Origin: Glandiceps talaboti
Taxonomy: Eukaryota; Hemichordata; Enteropneusta; Spengelidae
Assembly (NCBI RefSeq): GCF_964340395.1
Contig: NC_135550.1
Span: 25,309,176-25,341,675 of the forward strand
Reading direction: 5' to 3'
DNA length: 32,500 nucleotides
Shown: piece after piece, positions 1-17,570 of the stretch
Layout: every line of letters starts with the position of its first letter
Numbering within the stretch: the stretch's first letter is position 1
Translations under genes and position numbers: made by a program
Notes under the pieces: model-generated
Told to the model about the DNA's origin: nothing
The model's input: only the letters and a program-made list of their open reading frames with translations
The model's database searches: none

Positions 1-116
1 TTTGTTTTGCAAAATGTGAATTGACGCCACTGCCTCAAAAGCAACACATGGCACAGTTAAGATATGGGTAACAAATACGTCTTCCTTCACAACTCGTCTC
101 GATTGGTTACTTTCAG

Positions 117-1923
117 TTCAACGGTGAAAAAACTGAACGTTATGGTTTATCAGATTGCTGTGCTCCGTCCCATTGTTTTGTATTGTGAACTTCTAGCCTG
201 GGCAGACCGTGGATATGTATCCGGAGTTGTAAGTCACATGCCATTAATACAAATAACGACTGCTGCAATGGTTTGATCTTGCTAACAAATATGTTTTATT
301 TTACTTGTTTCATGGACAGCTTTGATAACACCTACCTTTCGATAAAAAACGATATTTTTATTTTCCTTGGAAGCATATCTTGAAAATTCGCAAGAAAAAT
401 AAGTCTTCGTTTAAAAGATATTCATATTGGCCAATAGTGGCTGTATGCACAAATCACAAGAGGAATAGGAAGATGTTTGAACAGAGTCTAAACTGAAGTT
501 AATATTTTCCATATACTTGTATCTCGATTTGTCAAGGAATCAAATTGTTTGTCTTCAAGTTGGCAGAGTATCGTGCCGAACAAAGTAAAAGTAGAACAAT
601 TTTCTTAAAATGTAGAAATATGCTTCATCTATTAAATTGTGTGAATGATTATAATCACTAAATTCTTCAAAAGATAGTGTCCATAGACCTTTAAGAGAGA
701 GTGTTTTCTAGAATCTGGACGAATGTAAATGTTACTTCGATAATAACAGTTGTTAAAAGTGCTTATTTATTTTTCCCTATCTTCAGATTTCATGGGACGA
801 CCCCTATCTGTATCTGCATACAGCAACAGCTGTGTCCACCCTCGTGGCAGTGTACGCACTGACTGTGATAAAGGAAGCTACTCGTGGACACTTGCAGGGC
901 TATCGTATCAATGCCAAGTTCATATGTCTTCAGTTGTCCTTACTCTTTTCAAATATCCAACATCTGGTCATAGCACTGTTCACAAGCACAGGTGTCATCA
1001 AATGTGAACCTCCGTTTGATTTCGACTCACGTTCCTGGTGTAAGTTAGTATACAATATTTGAACAATTTTGCATGTAGCACACTCCCGCCAAAAATGAAC
1101 AAACTTTCTATTCATTACACATTTTCAAGCTATTTCCATAAACCCGTATATGTTATAATGATAATGTTGATGTAGTCTGACAGAAAATCGTCAAAATTTA
1201 TTGTAAGCTTATTATGTTTTAGTATGTGTATTAGGAACTCGAAATGTTGGTAAGAGGTTTTCCAAAAATTCTGATTGTTTTCTTTCAGCACTGCTAGTTA
1301 ATTCTTATCTCTATTTTCTTCCATCTTGTGTCATCTTCTTGCGGCAGTGTCAAATATTAGTGAATTTCGTTTCATGTTGTTTGTGACTGTTTAAATTACA
1401 TTGTCGTCTTTCACCAAATCACTCGGTAAAACACGACCTATTTCACAACAACAAAAATCACAGTGCATCTGATTTTGACATGTCAAAACTTGTGTCTTTT
1501 CTGTCGACAGGGATCCACAACTTTCTACAAATCTACGAGATGACGATAATCTTCTTTGCCGCGCATGCGTTTTACAGAGTCGAGAAAGGCAATGTTGATA
1601 GTTTCGTGAAAATGAAATACACTAAAGATGATAGTTTTACAACCATGGACATCACTTTACACGACAGTCGTGGTCTCGATGCCACCATTGATGCTATCGA
1701 GAATTCATTCCAACAACAAAGTGAGATCGACGTCGTACACCAAGTACAGAATCACTCAGAGAACGGACCTGTAGTTTCGAGTCAAACAGAAACAGACCAT
1801 GACATAGATCTGTCAGGTGCAATATCACCGATGTCACCTCAATGGAATTCAGAATTGGTTCAACGTCACGTGTATGATTCCTCTATTGAAACCATTTCTG
1901 CAAAAATATCATCCGACGCCTAA
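117..1923 (+). CDS. OST-alpha-like transporter, gene A (3' part, truncated by window edge)
   Basis: This is the C-terminal part of an organic solute transporter alpha (SLC51A-family) membrane protein. I read three exons: 117-228, 787-1039 and 1511-1923 (stop TAA 1921-1923). All junctions have AG acceptors and GTAAGT donors, and the phases match genes B to D (the first two exons are 112 and 253 nt, identical in length to those of gene B). They give 258 residues. The first exon encodes the conserved stretch around VYQIAVLRPIVLY, the second a hydrophobic pair of helices ending in the KCEPPF region, and the last a helix with IYEMTIIFF followed by FYRVEKGN. By homology the first four coding exons are missing and lie left of the window. 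The tail after the last helix is about 110 residues, much longer than in gene B, polar and rich in Ser, Thr, Asp and Gln. The family call is firm; the substrate is unknown. Confidence 0.85.
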
Positions 1924-3120
1924 CAAGAAACATTTGGTTTCCCCATTCAATCAGGGTTTTATAAAGTAAAATAATCAACCTACTCCCCATGAACTCATTT
2001 CAGTACTATTCCCCATCATTATATACATTGCATGATGAATTTTCACTGGGTGAAGCCAGACTGACTATTTTTAAATGCAAATAGGGAATACTACAACATT
2101 AACAAATTCCGATGAAGCATGTATATCCAATATGGTTATGGCGCTTCAGGACTAGGGCTAAACAAGACGAACAGTTTATTTATCAGTGCAAAAAAACAAC
2201 TGTCAGTAAATACCGTTTCTTCATGGAGACATACTTATAAGTAGTTATTCTGGTTTCTGCCATTGCTTGTCAGTTTATAACCGTGACGTTGGATGTATTA
2301 CCAATACTGTTGTTATAGACTATTTCGTCAGTGGCAGTTAGTTGGATCGTTATACCGTGATGTGTACTTCCCCCTTCAAATCTCGACTACATGTACTATC
2401 GAGAATGTTGAAATTATCAGAATGTTGTTGATGTTATTATGTAGTATTGAATTTCATAAAACGAGATTATTCCTTCAACTCAAATGATTGCCGAATTTTT
2501 TGTCTCGTATTTTAAACACATTTATTGAAACAATATTATATCTCAATGCAAAGATGTCTACACCGATGACGCTTGTGACATTTCCATGTACGTTTGATAT
2601 TTAAATTCCAGGTGTGAACGATATTAGAGTAATTTTTTTATAAACAATGAAATTTCCAATCCATTGTGAGAAATATGTCCCTGTATTTATTCCCCTTTGA
2701 TTTAATATACTATGTATTATTTAATGGAGTGAAGAAACACCTGTTGATTCCTATGAAGTAAATACTATATTTGCGATGGCAGAATTTAATAAAGAGAGCA
2801 CACAAATAGCAATAATTTTGGTGTAATTAAATCCATACACATCATACACAGTCTGCATTAAATCAATATAAGATGATATTACTACACTAAGACAATTAAA
2901 ATACCAAATGAACTGTCAGTCTTGTCACAATGTATTTTATCACATATCCAAGAGATAATAGTTCGCAAAATTGTTAATACACTGTCCTTTTCTGTGGTGA
3001 TTTTCACAGCGTCGTATTAAAGAAAATAGAGAATAAAATATATGAACAGAGGGTCCATCTTATAATTTATGGAATACTATAAAGAGACAAAGAATGTGGC
3101 AGACCCCAATACACCCAACT

Positions 3121-3173
<53 letters not shown>

Positions 3174-4897
3174 GGACGGATTGACGGACACATACATACA
3201 CACATACATGCATACATACATACATACATACATACATACATACATACATACATACATACATACATACATACATACATACATACATACATACATACATACA
3301 TACATACATACATACAAGTCTATTGGGTAATGATTTACAACTCTTGTCCTACATAAGACGAGAGAAGCTACCAAATGATAATGATTCCATTGTCTCCACA
3401 ACTACTGTCGGGATCTTTGATCATTGACCATATATCGTACATGTCAGTTAATATCTAACGATATTGTATGATACTGACCACTGACAGTACACCTATATAA
3501 TACCATAAACATGTCAGGAATGTCATCTGATCTCTGTGCACTGCCTTAAATACATAGGTTTTACTACAAAGTGAATATTCTTGACTGATTCTGTGAACAA
3601 AATTACCCAGGTACAGATTTATAAGACGTTTTCCATTACACGCCAAAAGATGTAACCATTCTAGCAAACATGTTCATCAATTTCGTCGTCGTTAGATGTC
3701 ATCTCAAGGGTTTTTCACATAGCATACAAGGACTGCAAACAGGAATACGTGCGAACTCTCAAGTCCTCTTCATAGATAGGTAAGGATGGAATATGAATAA
3801 ACGTGTATGTACATAAACGGAAATTGTACTGTTAAAACTGTTGAACTGTGTCTCACTGTTTGTATAATCTTTAAGATGATTCATTCACTACAAAACATGT
3901 GACTCGAGTTACTGGTTATTGGCTCATAAGAATGAACCAAATGTTCGTCTGTGTCTCTATCGTGTGTTTGAACCAACTTGAACTGGTCTTTGATTGATGA
4001 AATTCAAATATAAACTATCCAGTAGCTGTGGAATGTTTGTTGTCAATAAATGTCGTCTGGTGCTGGTGATCCGCGTAGGTGTAAATGATTATTTGGAGAA
4101 GAGGTTGTTATGTCCTGTCACATCTTGTGTAAACTTATTCATCAGTTATTCATATTCAGTCAGATAGCCTTCTATTGCATTACGTTGTTATTGTGCTGGA
4201 ATGTTATGTTATTGTGTTGAAATGTTATGGTATATTATTTTTGTTGTGTATTACTGTGTATATCGTGATGTACTGTTGTTAGGAGTGTCATGATGTACCT
4301 TGTGTTGTGACATGCTATGGTAAAGAGATTGTATTTTAGTGTTGTGACATCTTACGTAGCGGTCTGATCTGAGGAGTTGTAGTAATGGTTTGTCTTATGT
4401 GATGACGTGTTTTGATATACTAGTATACGTGATAAGTTGTATAGAAGGAATGTACGGTTAGGAAGAGAACTTACAAATTTCATTTTTGTGTATCTAGGCG
4501 TGTTCATATTTGTGTATTCCTTTTGAATGTAAAAGCAATACAAAGCAACACAGACATGTGAAAATACTGTCATCTCAAAGTTTGCATGGTTTGTCTCTAT
4601 AACACTGTTTGAAACGTCAAAAAGCGAGAGTATAAATTTGATCCCAAATTCAGTCTCAGCCAACCTTTTAAGTTAGACCTAGAGGTTGTTTCAAACACAT
4701 GTTCATAGCAACATACGTGCATGCATATGGCTGACTGACATTTCACCATGGTAAATATTCTGGCCTTATTTCTATATTTTGTTATTTTAGGTAATTGGTA
4801 ACAGTTTATAAAATTCGGCATAGTTAGAGGCACACCTTTACTCTTTGATCAGAAATAAGTTTGTATTAAATTCCGTTACTGTTGACGATTACCTGGG
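1924..4897. other. Intergenic spacer between genes A and B
   Basis: No exon resembling the transporter family or any other protein was recognised here. The spacer holds the probable 3' UTR of gene A (an AATAAA at 2788-2793 is a candidate poly(A) signal), the GACA and CATA microsatellites, and AT-rich sequence that presumably includes the gene B promoter. Short open frames are no longer than expected by chance. Confidence 0.6.
3123..3316. repeat. Compound microsatellite (GACA)n then (CATA)n
   Basis: About 52 nt of near-perfect GACA repeats (3123-3174) are followed after a short GGAC-rich bridge by about 125 nt of CATA repeats (roughly 3191-3316). The open frames here in several phases (alternating Tyr-Ile-His-Thr or Met-Tyr-Val-Cys peptides) are products of the repeat and not genes. 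Confidence 0.95.
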
Positions 4898-7800
4898 ATG
4901 GCGTTTAACAACAATAGTTGTAGTGATGATGCCCCTTTTGCCGAAGATTTCATAACACGTGAGTAATGTATCATTATTCAGGAAGATATTTCTAAATGTT
5001 ATACACGTGCATGCAGTATGTATGTATGCATGTATGTATGTATGTATGTATGTATGTATGCATGTATGCATGTATGTATGTATGTATGTATGTATGTATG
5101 TATGTATGTATGTATGTATGTATGTATGTATGCATGTATGTATGTATGTATGTATGTATATGGTTGTATAGTATACATGTTTGAGATGACTGAAAATTCA
5201 CCATCTCCTTCATAGTATTGAGTCCAAAGGTCTTCCAATTAACACCTTATTTCATAAAACTTTCTGTTGTCAATAAGATATGATAATTTTGCTACAGATC
5301 ATATCAATGTATTATATAATCATTCCTTTTTTGTCTTTTTCCCTAAGAAATGCGTCCTGGCAATCTGTTCGCAATATGTATTGCAGCCATGTTTACAATA
5401 ATAGTTATTGCCATGTTTATTGAGGCCGTATGGTGGTTGATTCATAATATTCCATACACTCAGAGAAGAGTGAGAATGATATGGAATCTAGGTGTATATC
5501 CAGTAAGTAAAAGTGTAGAGAATGGGCAAGTTGCAGTGCAGTGTATCTAAATTGATATCACGTAGCTTTCACAATTCAGAATGAGTTAATTACCCGACCA
5601 GTGCAATTAGATTGTTAACATTGAACAATCGTCAAAGTTGAACAACAATAATTGACTCTAGATGGTAGGCTAATTTAAAAGTTTTGATATCTAATTTGGA
5701 TATTTATATCTACATGATTGCACGGTGTTGGTGTTGTGAAGAAATCACCAATGAAATCAAAAGATTTCTTTAATATATCTCCGTAATACATTTCATCTTC
5801 CAGGTTTTCTGTGGCATTATGTTTATGGCTATCATGATACCAAGGTCCTCAGTTCTGGCCAGTTTGACAGCTGGAGTGTAAGTCTCGTTATGAATATTAC
5901 AGCCTGTACACGTACAGTATTTCATTAGATTTAAGTTCTGGCATTCTGCTAAATGATTTGGCCTAGATTTAGATTGTGCGTGACAACTTTTATCTATATT
6001 TGCAAATTCGGACCTTAGACCACTAAAGAAAAGTGGTCTGAGTTCGAGCAAAGTCTGGAAAAGAGACTTCGAAGGTGAACAATCTCTGTGTTTGATTGGA
6101 CTTCTTAAGACTTCTTATTTTTGACTCAACACATTTAAACAATTTAGAAATCAAACACGTGTATCATGTTTAACAATAAATCATTGCCGATATCCAGATC
6201 ATCAGACCAACCCACCTCAGATTTTTTGGATGATCTGAAGACCAACATATTTATTTTTATCCATCTAGGTACTTATCAATGGCTATCTATCAGTTTCTAT
6301 TACTAATATTCGATTATTCGGATGGCCGCAATGCGATGATTGAAAAGATGCGACATGTTAAACTAAAACTAGCAAGTTCTCCTCTGGCTTGTTGCTGTGT
6401 TTGTTTACCAAATATTAGACTAACAAGGTGAGCAATATAGCCATTACCATGATTATTGTCAGTACTTCAAGTGAAGCATGTTATCATTTGTTTATGAGTT
6501 TTGTCTTTATTGTTTAGGTTAAGGGACATACATCTCTCTGTACGTACATTTTTGTACACAAGTATTCGGATCATAATGTCCTACATTTTTATGATAAACA
6601 GATGAAAATGTAAACACGTGCTTGCATATTTTTGTCCTATTAGGTCTGATCGCTCGTCTTTACAATTGACTTGGTCATATAAAAGCATAAATGGGAAAGT
6701 ATTTTTTAGGGATATGATCCAATTCTTCTAAAATAGTGGTAAATAAATGAATACTTTGCAGTATATCGTATACACCGTGTTTATTGTATATTGAGCATAA
6801 GCCTGTACTATCAATCTAACACAATGTTATGCTATACAGACGAAGAGCATTATGGATACGAATGGGAGTTATGCAAGTTTGTATTTTAAGACCAGTTGTG
6901 CTCTATATAGCGGCTGTTATGTGGACCAATGGAAATTATACTCCAGGAAAGGTATACGCGCTTTTACCACATAATTTAAATGCTCATAATTTTATATCAC
7001 AAATGAACAAAAAAACTATTATTATGTAAAATTGTTGTATAATAATGTTTGTACTATTTATATTCAACATATTTGCTTCCATTCACCAAACAGCTGAACG
7101 TACTACAGTCACATGTCGGGAAACACTTGTTCGAAAAATTATAACTGGAATATTAAGTCATTTATGAAATGAAATCTACTCCGCCAAGTCTCTAAAGATA
7201 TTATCGCCTCTGCACAGGTTGAAACGTTTCTTATGCCAACTTAAAGATAAATCTTCATCAAATATCGAAATTCTCGACTGAGCATCTTGAAGCCAAGGAT
7301 CATATCTTCGACACTACTTTGAAATTCGTTCATTCACATACATTATGTAAACTTTCACTTTCAGATTGCTGCAGACGAAGCATTCTTGTATCTCAATAGT
7401 CTAAGTATCTTGTCTACGTTTGTAGCCATGTATGCACTCGGTATGCTCAATAACTGCGCCAAACAAATTCTTGAAGGATATTCATTGCAGCCCAAGTTTG
7501 CCTGTATTCAGATAGCTCTCTTAGTGGCTAATATACAACCAATGATATTTGGAATTCTCGGATCAACAGATATCCTCCTATGTACCCCTCCTTTCTCTGG
7601 ACAGACCAAAGCTAGCTGTAAGTTTGCATTTCATGAGGTATAAAGCATAGGGTCCGTGTAGTGTAGTGTAGTGTAGTGTAGTGTAGTGTAGTGTAGTGTA
7701 GTGTAGTGTAGTGTAGTGTAGTGTAGTGTAGTGTAGTGTAGTGTAGTGCAGGAGTAGTAACTTTTACAGGTGATATCATATGACTGTATGTCTGTTCTTC

Positions 7801-8452
7801 TTGCGTGATATCCGGCAGTTAGTGCTTTAACACGTTCATGATTTTCATGAGTATAACATTTACACAGAGCGTTGTCCATTTGAAATCCACATTACGCCTT
7901 CAACTACAACGATGAAGGTTACAATATACTCATTAATATTATCATATTTTTTGGCAAGCTGACTCAGAAGGCTGACGGATTCCTGCATGCATGCTCTCAG
8001 AACAAAATGTAAAATTAGCCATACGTAAATAACGTAGTCAAACAATCTCAAACAAAAGTATGCAGGGAGTCGATGATATTTAGTAGTCTCTACAATAGAC
8101 TATCGCATTTATCACTCAATTCGATGAACTTTACGCCCTGCAATGGGGCCAATCAAAAATAACACCAGAGATGGCACAAATACACAGGTAATGTGTTACT
8201 GATTGGCTAAGACTCATACATATGTTATTACTGTTTGACTATAACATTTATACATACTCAGTACCCTGATACGATGTACTGATTAACTGTTCTTGTATTA
8301 AATCCATAGGGGTCAGCGACTATCTGGTGATTTGTGAAATGTTCGTATTATTTCTGGTGGCCCATCACTTCTACCGACGAGAGAAAGGAAACATCGACAC
8401 ACATCGTAAATTTCGAGCTGAAAGTTTCAGAACTGATTACTCGACTATATAA
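4898..8452 (+). CDS. OST-alpha-like transporter, gene B
   Basis: This is a complete seven-exon gene for a 318-residue multi-pass protein of the organic solute transporter alpha (SLC51A) family. Exons are 4898-4958, 5348-5502, 5804-5877, 6269-6427, 6840-6951, 7365-7617 and 8310-8452 (stop 8450-8452). Phases join cleanly throughout. The start ATG (4898) has G at +4 and opens MAFNNNSCSDD, which matches the N-terminus of gene D and holds an Asn-Asn-Ser glycosylation sequon. Exon 2 encodes the first membrane helix. Exon 4 ends in the family's cysteine cluster, CCCVCLP, followed by RLTRRR. Exon 5 has MQVCILRP, and exon 6 has the CTPPF segment. The tail after FYRREKGN is only about 20 residues. OST-alpha pairs with OST-beta at the plasma membrane to move bile acids or steroids by facilitated transport; the substrate of this copy is unknown. 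The exon 1 assignment rests on similarity to gene D. Confidence 0.88.
5016..5160. repeat. (TATG)n microsatellite in gene B intron 1
   Basis: About 145 nt of TATG repeats with a few GCATG interruptions, starting about 58 nt after the donor of exon 1. It generates spurious Met-Tyr-Val-Cys frames on both strands. Confidence 0.95.
7656..7748. repeat. (GTGTA)n pentanucleotide repeat in gene B intron 6
   Basis: About 18 copies of GTGTA begin 39 nt after the exon 6 donor at 7617/7618. The array is almost perfect apart from its 3' end (GTGCA). It explains the antisense Tyr-Thr-Thr-Leu-His open frame. Confidence 0.95.
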
Positions 8453-8593
8453 GTAGAAATGAATCCTATATAAAGATAATTTTATACAGGTGGATTTCAG
8501 AAATGAGGAATGACGCGTATGCGCAGTAACTGTTTAGGCTTTAACAAGTTAAAACATTTTAGGATTTTTTAAAAAGTTTTGAGTTTTTTTAAT

Positions 8594-8599
8594 AATAAA
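8594..8599 (+). terminator. Candidate poly(A) signal of gene B
   Basis: AATAAA lies about 142 nt after the gene B stop codon. No cDNA evidence is available, and the region is AT-rich, so chance occurrence is possible. Confidence 0.4.
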
Positions 8600-9064
8600 A
8601 GTTATACTGAGCTTATACGATGCACTCACATCCTTCTAAGATATATAGAAAGGCATTTTAGACTATTTTAACAGTAAAAGTTACTCTGAGCTATTATTTA
8701 TCCACACCGTGTCGTGAGAGATATCTGAAACTGTTAGTATTTACAAGATACATAGATCATACATAGTTATTTTAGACTGTCAAATATTATTTTATCCGGT
8801 AATCATATGATATAGGATAGTGTAACATGATAAATTGTCCAAATATCGACATGTCACCGTTTCGTGTTACATTTTTGTAAAATGTACGACCAGAGTATAA
8901 AGCACTATGGACCGTGGCTTCAAATGTAACAAAAACATTTAAAAAATCCAACAACTGATGAAAAAAAGTACTTGAAATGAGAATTAAACCAAACATTGAC
9001 GTTTTTGAAGACTTCATGAATGTTGTAATTTATATTATGGCACCAAATTGTTAGTATCTCAGAT

Positions 9065-9125
9065 TTTGTTTGTTTGTTTGTTTGTTTGTTTGTTTGTTTG
9101 TTTGTTTGTTTGTTTGTTTGTTTGT
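9065..9125. repeat. (TTTG)n microsatellite
   Basis: About 15 perfect TTTG units. The Phe-Val-Cys-Leu and Lys-Gln-Thr-Asn open frames over it are repeat artefacts. Confidence 0.95.
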
Positions 9126-10806
9126 CCTTTCTCCCTGGTTTTTGTTTCAAAGTGGTACTCACAATTTTCCTGCGTAGGATTTGATGAATGGTGTGGCCAT
9201 AGATTTGAACTATTAAACATAAGAATTTTTCACCATAAGATCCTCTCACAGGGCCGTAAATGTGGTTGTTAATGAAAGTTGTATGGCAGTCTTTGTTATA
9301 AAATATACAAATGTGTGTTTGTCTCAGGTGGTAAAAAGAAACAACGTGACCATCGTGATTACGTCAGTGTATTCATTGATCGGTTGATCAATTATGTGGT
9401 CAAATTATTCGTTGAATTGTAATGTGAGGTATGTTGTAATGCAATGGATTGACGTTCAAAAGAAATAATGACAAACACTAAACTGTTCAGTTTACGCCCT
9501 GCAATCAATTACTGTTCATAGGCGATTTAACAACTTTTATCATAGAGTTGAAAAAAAATTATAATCTGTAGAAAACAATATCAGCTGCTCGCAAAGTTCA
9601 CAAAGTTGTGATTACTAGTAGATACTTAAATAAAGGCAGGTAATCTATTCACACTTAGTCTAAAAACTTCAGTATTGCAATATATATATTTCACCACTTC
9701 AATCGAATTCATATCTAAGAGATTAGGTGTTTACTATATTGAATGCGTCATCAAAACAACTTGGTTTCGTGTCTCTAAATGAAGTGATTCTCTGTGAAGA
9801 GGATTGAATAAACAGAGGAAATATAGGATATGAAACATTTAAATGTAAGTCGGTATTGGAACCGGTCTACTTGATTCATCAGTCATGATAACTACGATCG
9901 AGATTATTATCTATTGATCATTTGATGGCTTCCCCATGGAAGGAACACAATCACATTTCTGTGTTGACTGGAAATGGTGAACTTATAATCGAGGTCAGTA
10001 CACTTTGAACACAACTTACCCTGTCTACCTACGACCCAAATCCACCATTGTGGTATTAATACCACCCCCCAAAAAACGGAACACTAGCTCTGAGAGGCTA
10101 GATGGCGATGGATGTCTGCCGATTCTACTTCAAAGTTTAAGCAGAAGGTCATTTATTGTGCATTTGGAGTAAACTTCACGACAAAGTCAGGTGAGCATTT
10201 AAACGTCAATTTTTTAAAGCGTTCGGCAACGTAACTAACCTAATGTTGCTGGTCGAAGTGTGCGATTTAGAAAGATAAAGTTCTGTTGTTAATTGTCCAA
10301 CAGCTTGTTTATCGCCCAAAGTTGTTGATAGCATGGATATATGATACATGTAATTAGCTTTTAAATAACATTCTCCAAAGACATAATCGCTTATTTGAAA
10401 TATGCAGTAAATAAGCCTTATAGTTTTCCATACTGCATGACTTCTGTTTTTCACGAGCTAATATTACTGTACTAGTACTGTCCTTGACATGGTCAACATT
10501 GCGTGTGTGATAAACATACTTAGTTGGACAATATGTCTACATATGTTATTCTGTGTAAGGAAAAGTGTCGTAACAAAACATAGGTTGTTGACATTAGACC
10601 GTCACCATATCCCAAGGCCCACTTTCAAGTAAAACAAACAATTTGAAAACAATACGACACATTCTGACATACACACACGTATACCTACTACAGTTGACAT
10701 AGCCTCGGTGGTTGAAGTAAAATTAGGCGAGTTGTCGTGAATGGGGTTTTGATTGTACATACGGCCAATTTCAATTTCAATTCAACAGGATAATTTCATT
10801 AAGAAG

Positions 10807-15288
<4,482 letters not shown>

Positions 15289-15570
15289 AACATGCTGTCT
15301 ATGTTACAGTCTTGCAAGTCAATAGTTTACCAGTCTAACAAATTACTGAAGATTTTGTCAGACCACCACTTCAAAAAACATGTCATGGATTCAGAAAACA
15401 ATATCAAAATAATTATGAAAGTCGGGTAAATTAGCTTTATACGTGACTTTGGTATGGTGACAATGATGTCGAAACCGTCGTTATTTACAATCGGAGAGTT
15501 GAGAGGGTCGGAGGAGGGGGGGGCTAACTGTAAAATTCCACAAGGGGGGGGTGAGGTAGGGTATGTGGAC

Positions 15571-15590
15571 TACTCGAAATATTTCGAGTA
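15571..15590. repeat. 20-bp perfect palindrome
   Basis: TACTCGAAAT is followed directly by its reverse complement ATTTCGAGTA with no spacer. It sits about 280 nt after the gene C stop, just 3' of G-rich runs (15504-15561), within the possible 3' UTR. Confidence 0.9.
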
Positions 15591-15723
15591 CAACGGACGT
15601 ACATATAATTTTACAAAGCATGAAAAAACGAGGATACGATAAATGTGATTCAGTAAATGAGTACAGAACAATCTTGAATCTTTGACTAAATTCGCACCTA
15701 CATCCCAGTGGGCTATCTATTTC

Positions 15724-15764
15724 AATAAATTCTATACTTCAAATTGATAACATGAACTAATAAA
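15724..15764 (+). terminator. Candidate poly(A) signals of gene C
   Basis: Two AATAAA hexamers (15724-15729 and 15759-15764) lie 436-471 nt after the gene C stop. Either could end the transcript; no direct evidence is available. Confidence 0.45.
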
Positions 15765-17284
15765 GACAGATTTACCTTGAACATATTCTAACTTCAGAAC
15801 ACATGTTTTACCTTCTTTTTTTAAAGTATGCAGGGAAAGTTAGTTTTTGAATGAAACGCAAACTGCATCAATCGATGTGACAGGTTGTCCTCAGTTATAC
15901 ATACTTGGTCCTGTGTTGTGATTATAACGAAAGTAATGACAATTTTATGATGGCCTTAAAATTTAACTGTCTCATAACTAGAAAAGACTCCTCTCTCTCG
16001 ATAAGGAAAACTTAAATCATGGCATATAAAACATCAAATTGTAGAAAGAGTTTCATGACTTATTGGTGCAATTGTTTTGTGCAAATATGTTCTTAGGAGG
16101 CAAATGAGATACATAAAATATTCAATTTTGAGTTAATGTTTATTTTCAGACAGTTATAACTTTTCCCCCGCTCTTGCAAATAAGAAGCAATGTTTTATCG
16201 ACACCGTAAACGTTTTTATACAGCGATCTCTACAAGAAATATAGGGTATTTGGAGTAAACAGTGACATGAGAAAGTTGCAGGTGCGTATCAACTGATGTC
16301 TCTACGGTATACAAATATCAAACCTTAATTATTGAATCAGAGATTAATGTCTTGAAATAAAGATGAAAATATCAGTAATTTATCTTACATGGAAGACTTT
16401 ATTTGTCGCCACCTGCATGTTGTACAGTCATAAATATCAGCTTGTACGTTTGTTGAAAGACCATCAGAAGATCAATTTGTCCATGAAGGATTGTAAGCTA
16501 TGAGCACATTTGATTAAATCGAAACATTAACGTTTACGACGAATGGCATTTCAATTTTAAATAATTTCATTTATGTGAAGATGGATTCGGAAAGCCGAGA
16601 AGAATGTTTTCAATCATGTTTTTTTCGTAATTTCATCAACATAGATAACTCGTGAATTTATCGAACGATCAATGAGGGTGGGTAAGGGATATTTTCGTAC
16701 TTCGTAATCGGGTCATTTTATTTTTCACGAGTTGTAAAAAAAAACAACATAAAATTTTAATTCAGTCGTCAGCACACTACGTAATCCACTGCTTATTTTC
16801 ACTGTTATTCGTAAAAATCCCTTTTCCGTACATGTAAAAGAAACATACACAGTTAATTTGCAATCTAACAATCATTTTTTTCCTGTAAATTATACTGAGT
16901 AACCCCCTTGCCCACCTCATCAATCGACTCGGCGGTGTCGGACTTCGTGTCATACCTAGTTTCACTTCTTCTCAATCATAATAAAGTATAATAGCTACAA
17001 ACATGTAAGTATTCACAAAGTATGCGTGAAGCGAGCGGCAATTAAATTCAAAAATAACTTGTTGGAATTTTCAGATGAGATTCGTTGCACCAATGTCTAC
17101 TCAGTTTAGCTTAATACTCAAATGTTGGAATTCTATGTTGAACAATCGTCATGCTGCCACTATGTGTAGTGTGGTCTACAAATTGCATCCAGTCTGTTAA
17201 AAATTACCGTACCCGCAACTTATTCCACAGTCGTATTTCAACCTAGCAACATATGTTACGTGATATAAATAGACTTTGAATTGA

Positions 17285-17470
17285 CAACGTTGTTCAGGAT
17301 GTTTCCATTTTGCATAGTAAAGACGGATTACACACAAGTGAAGTATTCGTTAGCGTCAGCTACACAGTGAAAAACAACGACGTTCAGGATATGTTCATTT
17401 TGGGCTGAAGGCAGATTACAGACAAGTAAACACATTTACTAAATAACGTCAGCAATACGGTGAATAAACA
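17285..17470. repeat. Degenerate tandem duplication, units of about 90 bp
   Basis: Two diverged units start with CAACG at 17285 and 17375 and share, in order, a GTTCAGGAT block, a CATTTTG block, a GATTACA block, an ACAAGT block, a CGTCAGC block and a GTGAA block. A third CAACG start at 17469 is not followed by a clear full unit. Confidence 0.65.
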
Positions 17471-17570
17471 ACGTATTGTTTGTACTCCAGCAACACATTC
17501 TATTCGGACATAAACACACACTAAGGTGAGTAATTCTATGTTGGTGTGACATTTGAATAAGTAGTCCTGA

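Larger units (their letters stand above)
8453..10806. other. Intergenic spacer between genes B and C
   Basis: No protein-coding exon was recognised. The spacer holds the gene B 3' UTR, a degenerate duplication of about 80-90 nt (ATAAAAGTTATACTGAGCT near 8595 and GTAAAAGTTACTCTGAGCT near 8673), a TTTG microsatellite, and a 16-bp perfect palindrome at 10050-10065. The gene C promoter and any non-coding first exon should lie toward its right end; CAACAG at about 10785-10790 could be the acceptor of a 5' UTR intron. Confidence 0.55.

Noticed and set aside
3067-3401. Met-Tyr-Val-Cys and Ile-His-Thr-Tyr repeat open frames on both strands (also near 5000-5240 and 31147-31402)
   Set aside because: They come from tetranucleotide repeats that are open in several frames; no non-repeat protein similarity is present.
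7656-7748. Regular array considered as CRISPR-like
   Set aside because: The unit is 5 bp with no spacers, and the DNA is from an animal; it is a simple tandem repeat.
7631-7879. Antisense open frame with Tyr-Thr-Thr-Leu-His repeats
   Set aside because: It is produced by the GTGTA pentanucleotide repeat in gene B intron 6.
8130-9505. Shared 15-mer TTTACGCCCTGCAAT at 8130-8144 and 9491-9505
   Set aside because: The match does not extend into the flanks, so it is too short to call a repeat family or regulatory element.
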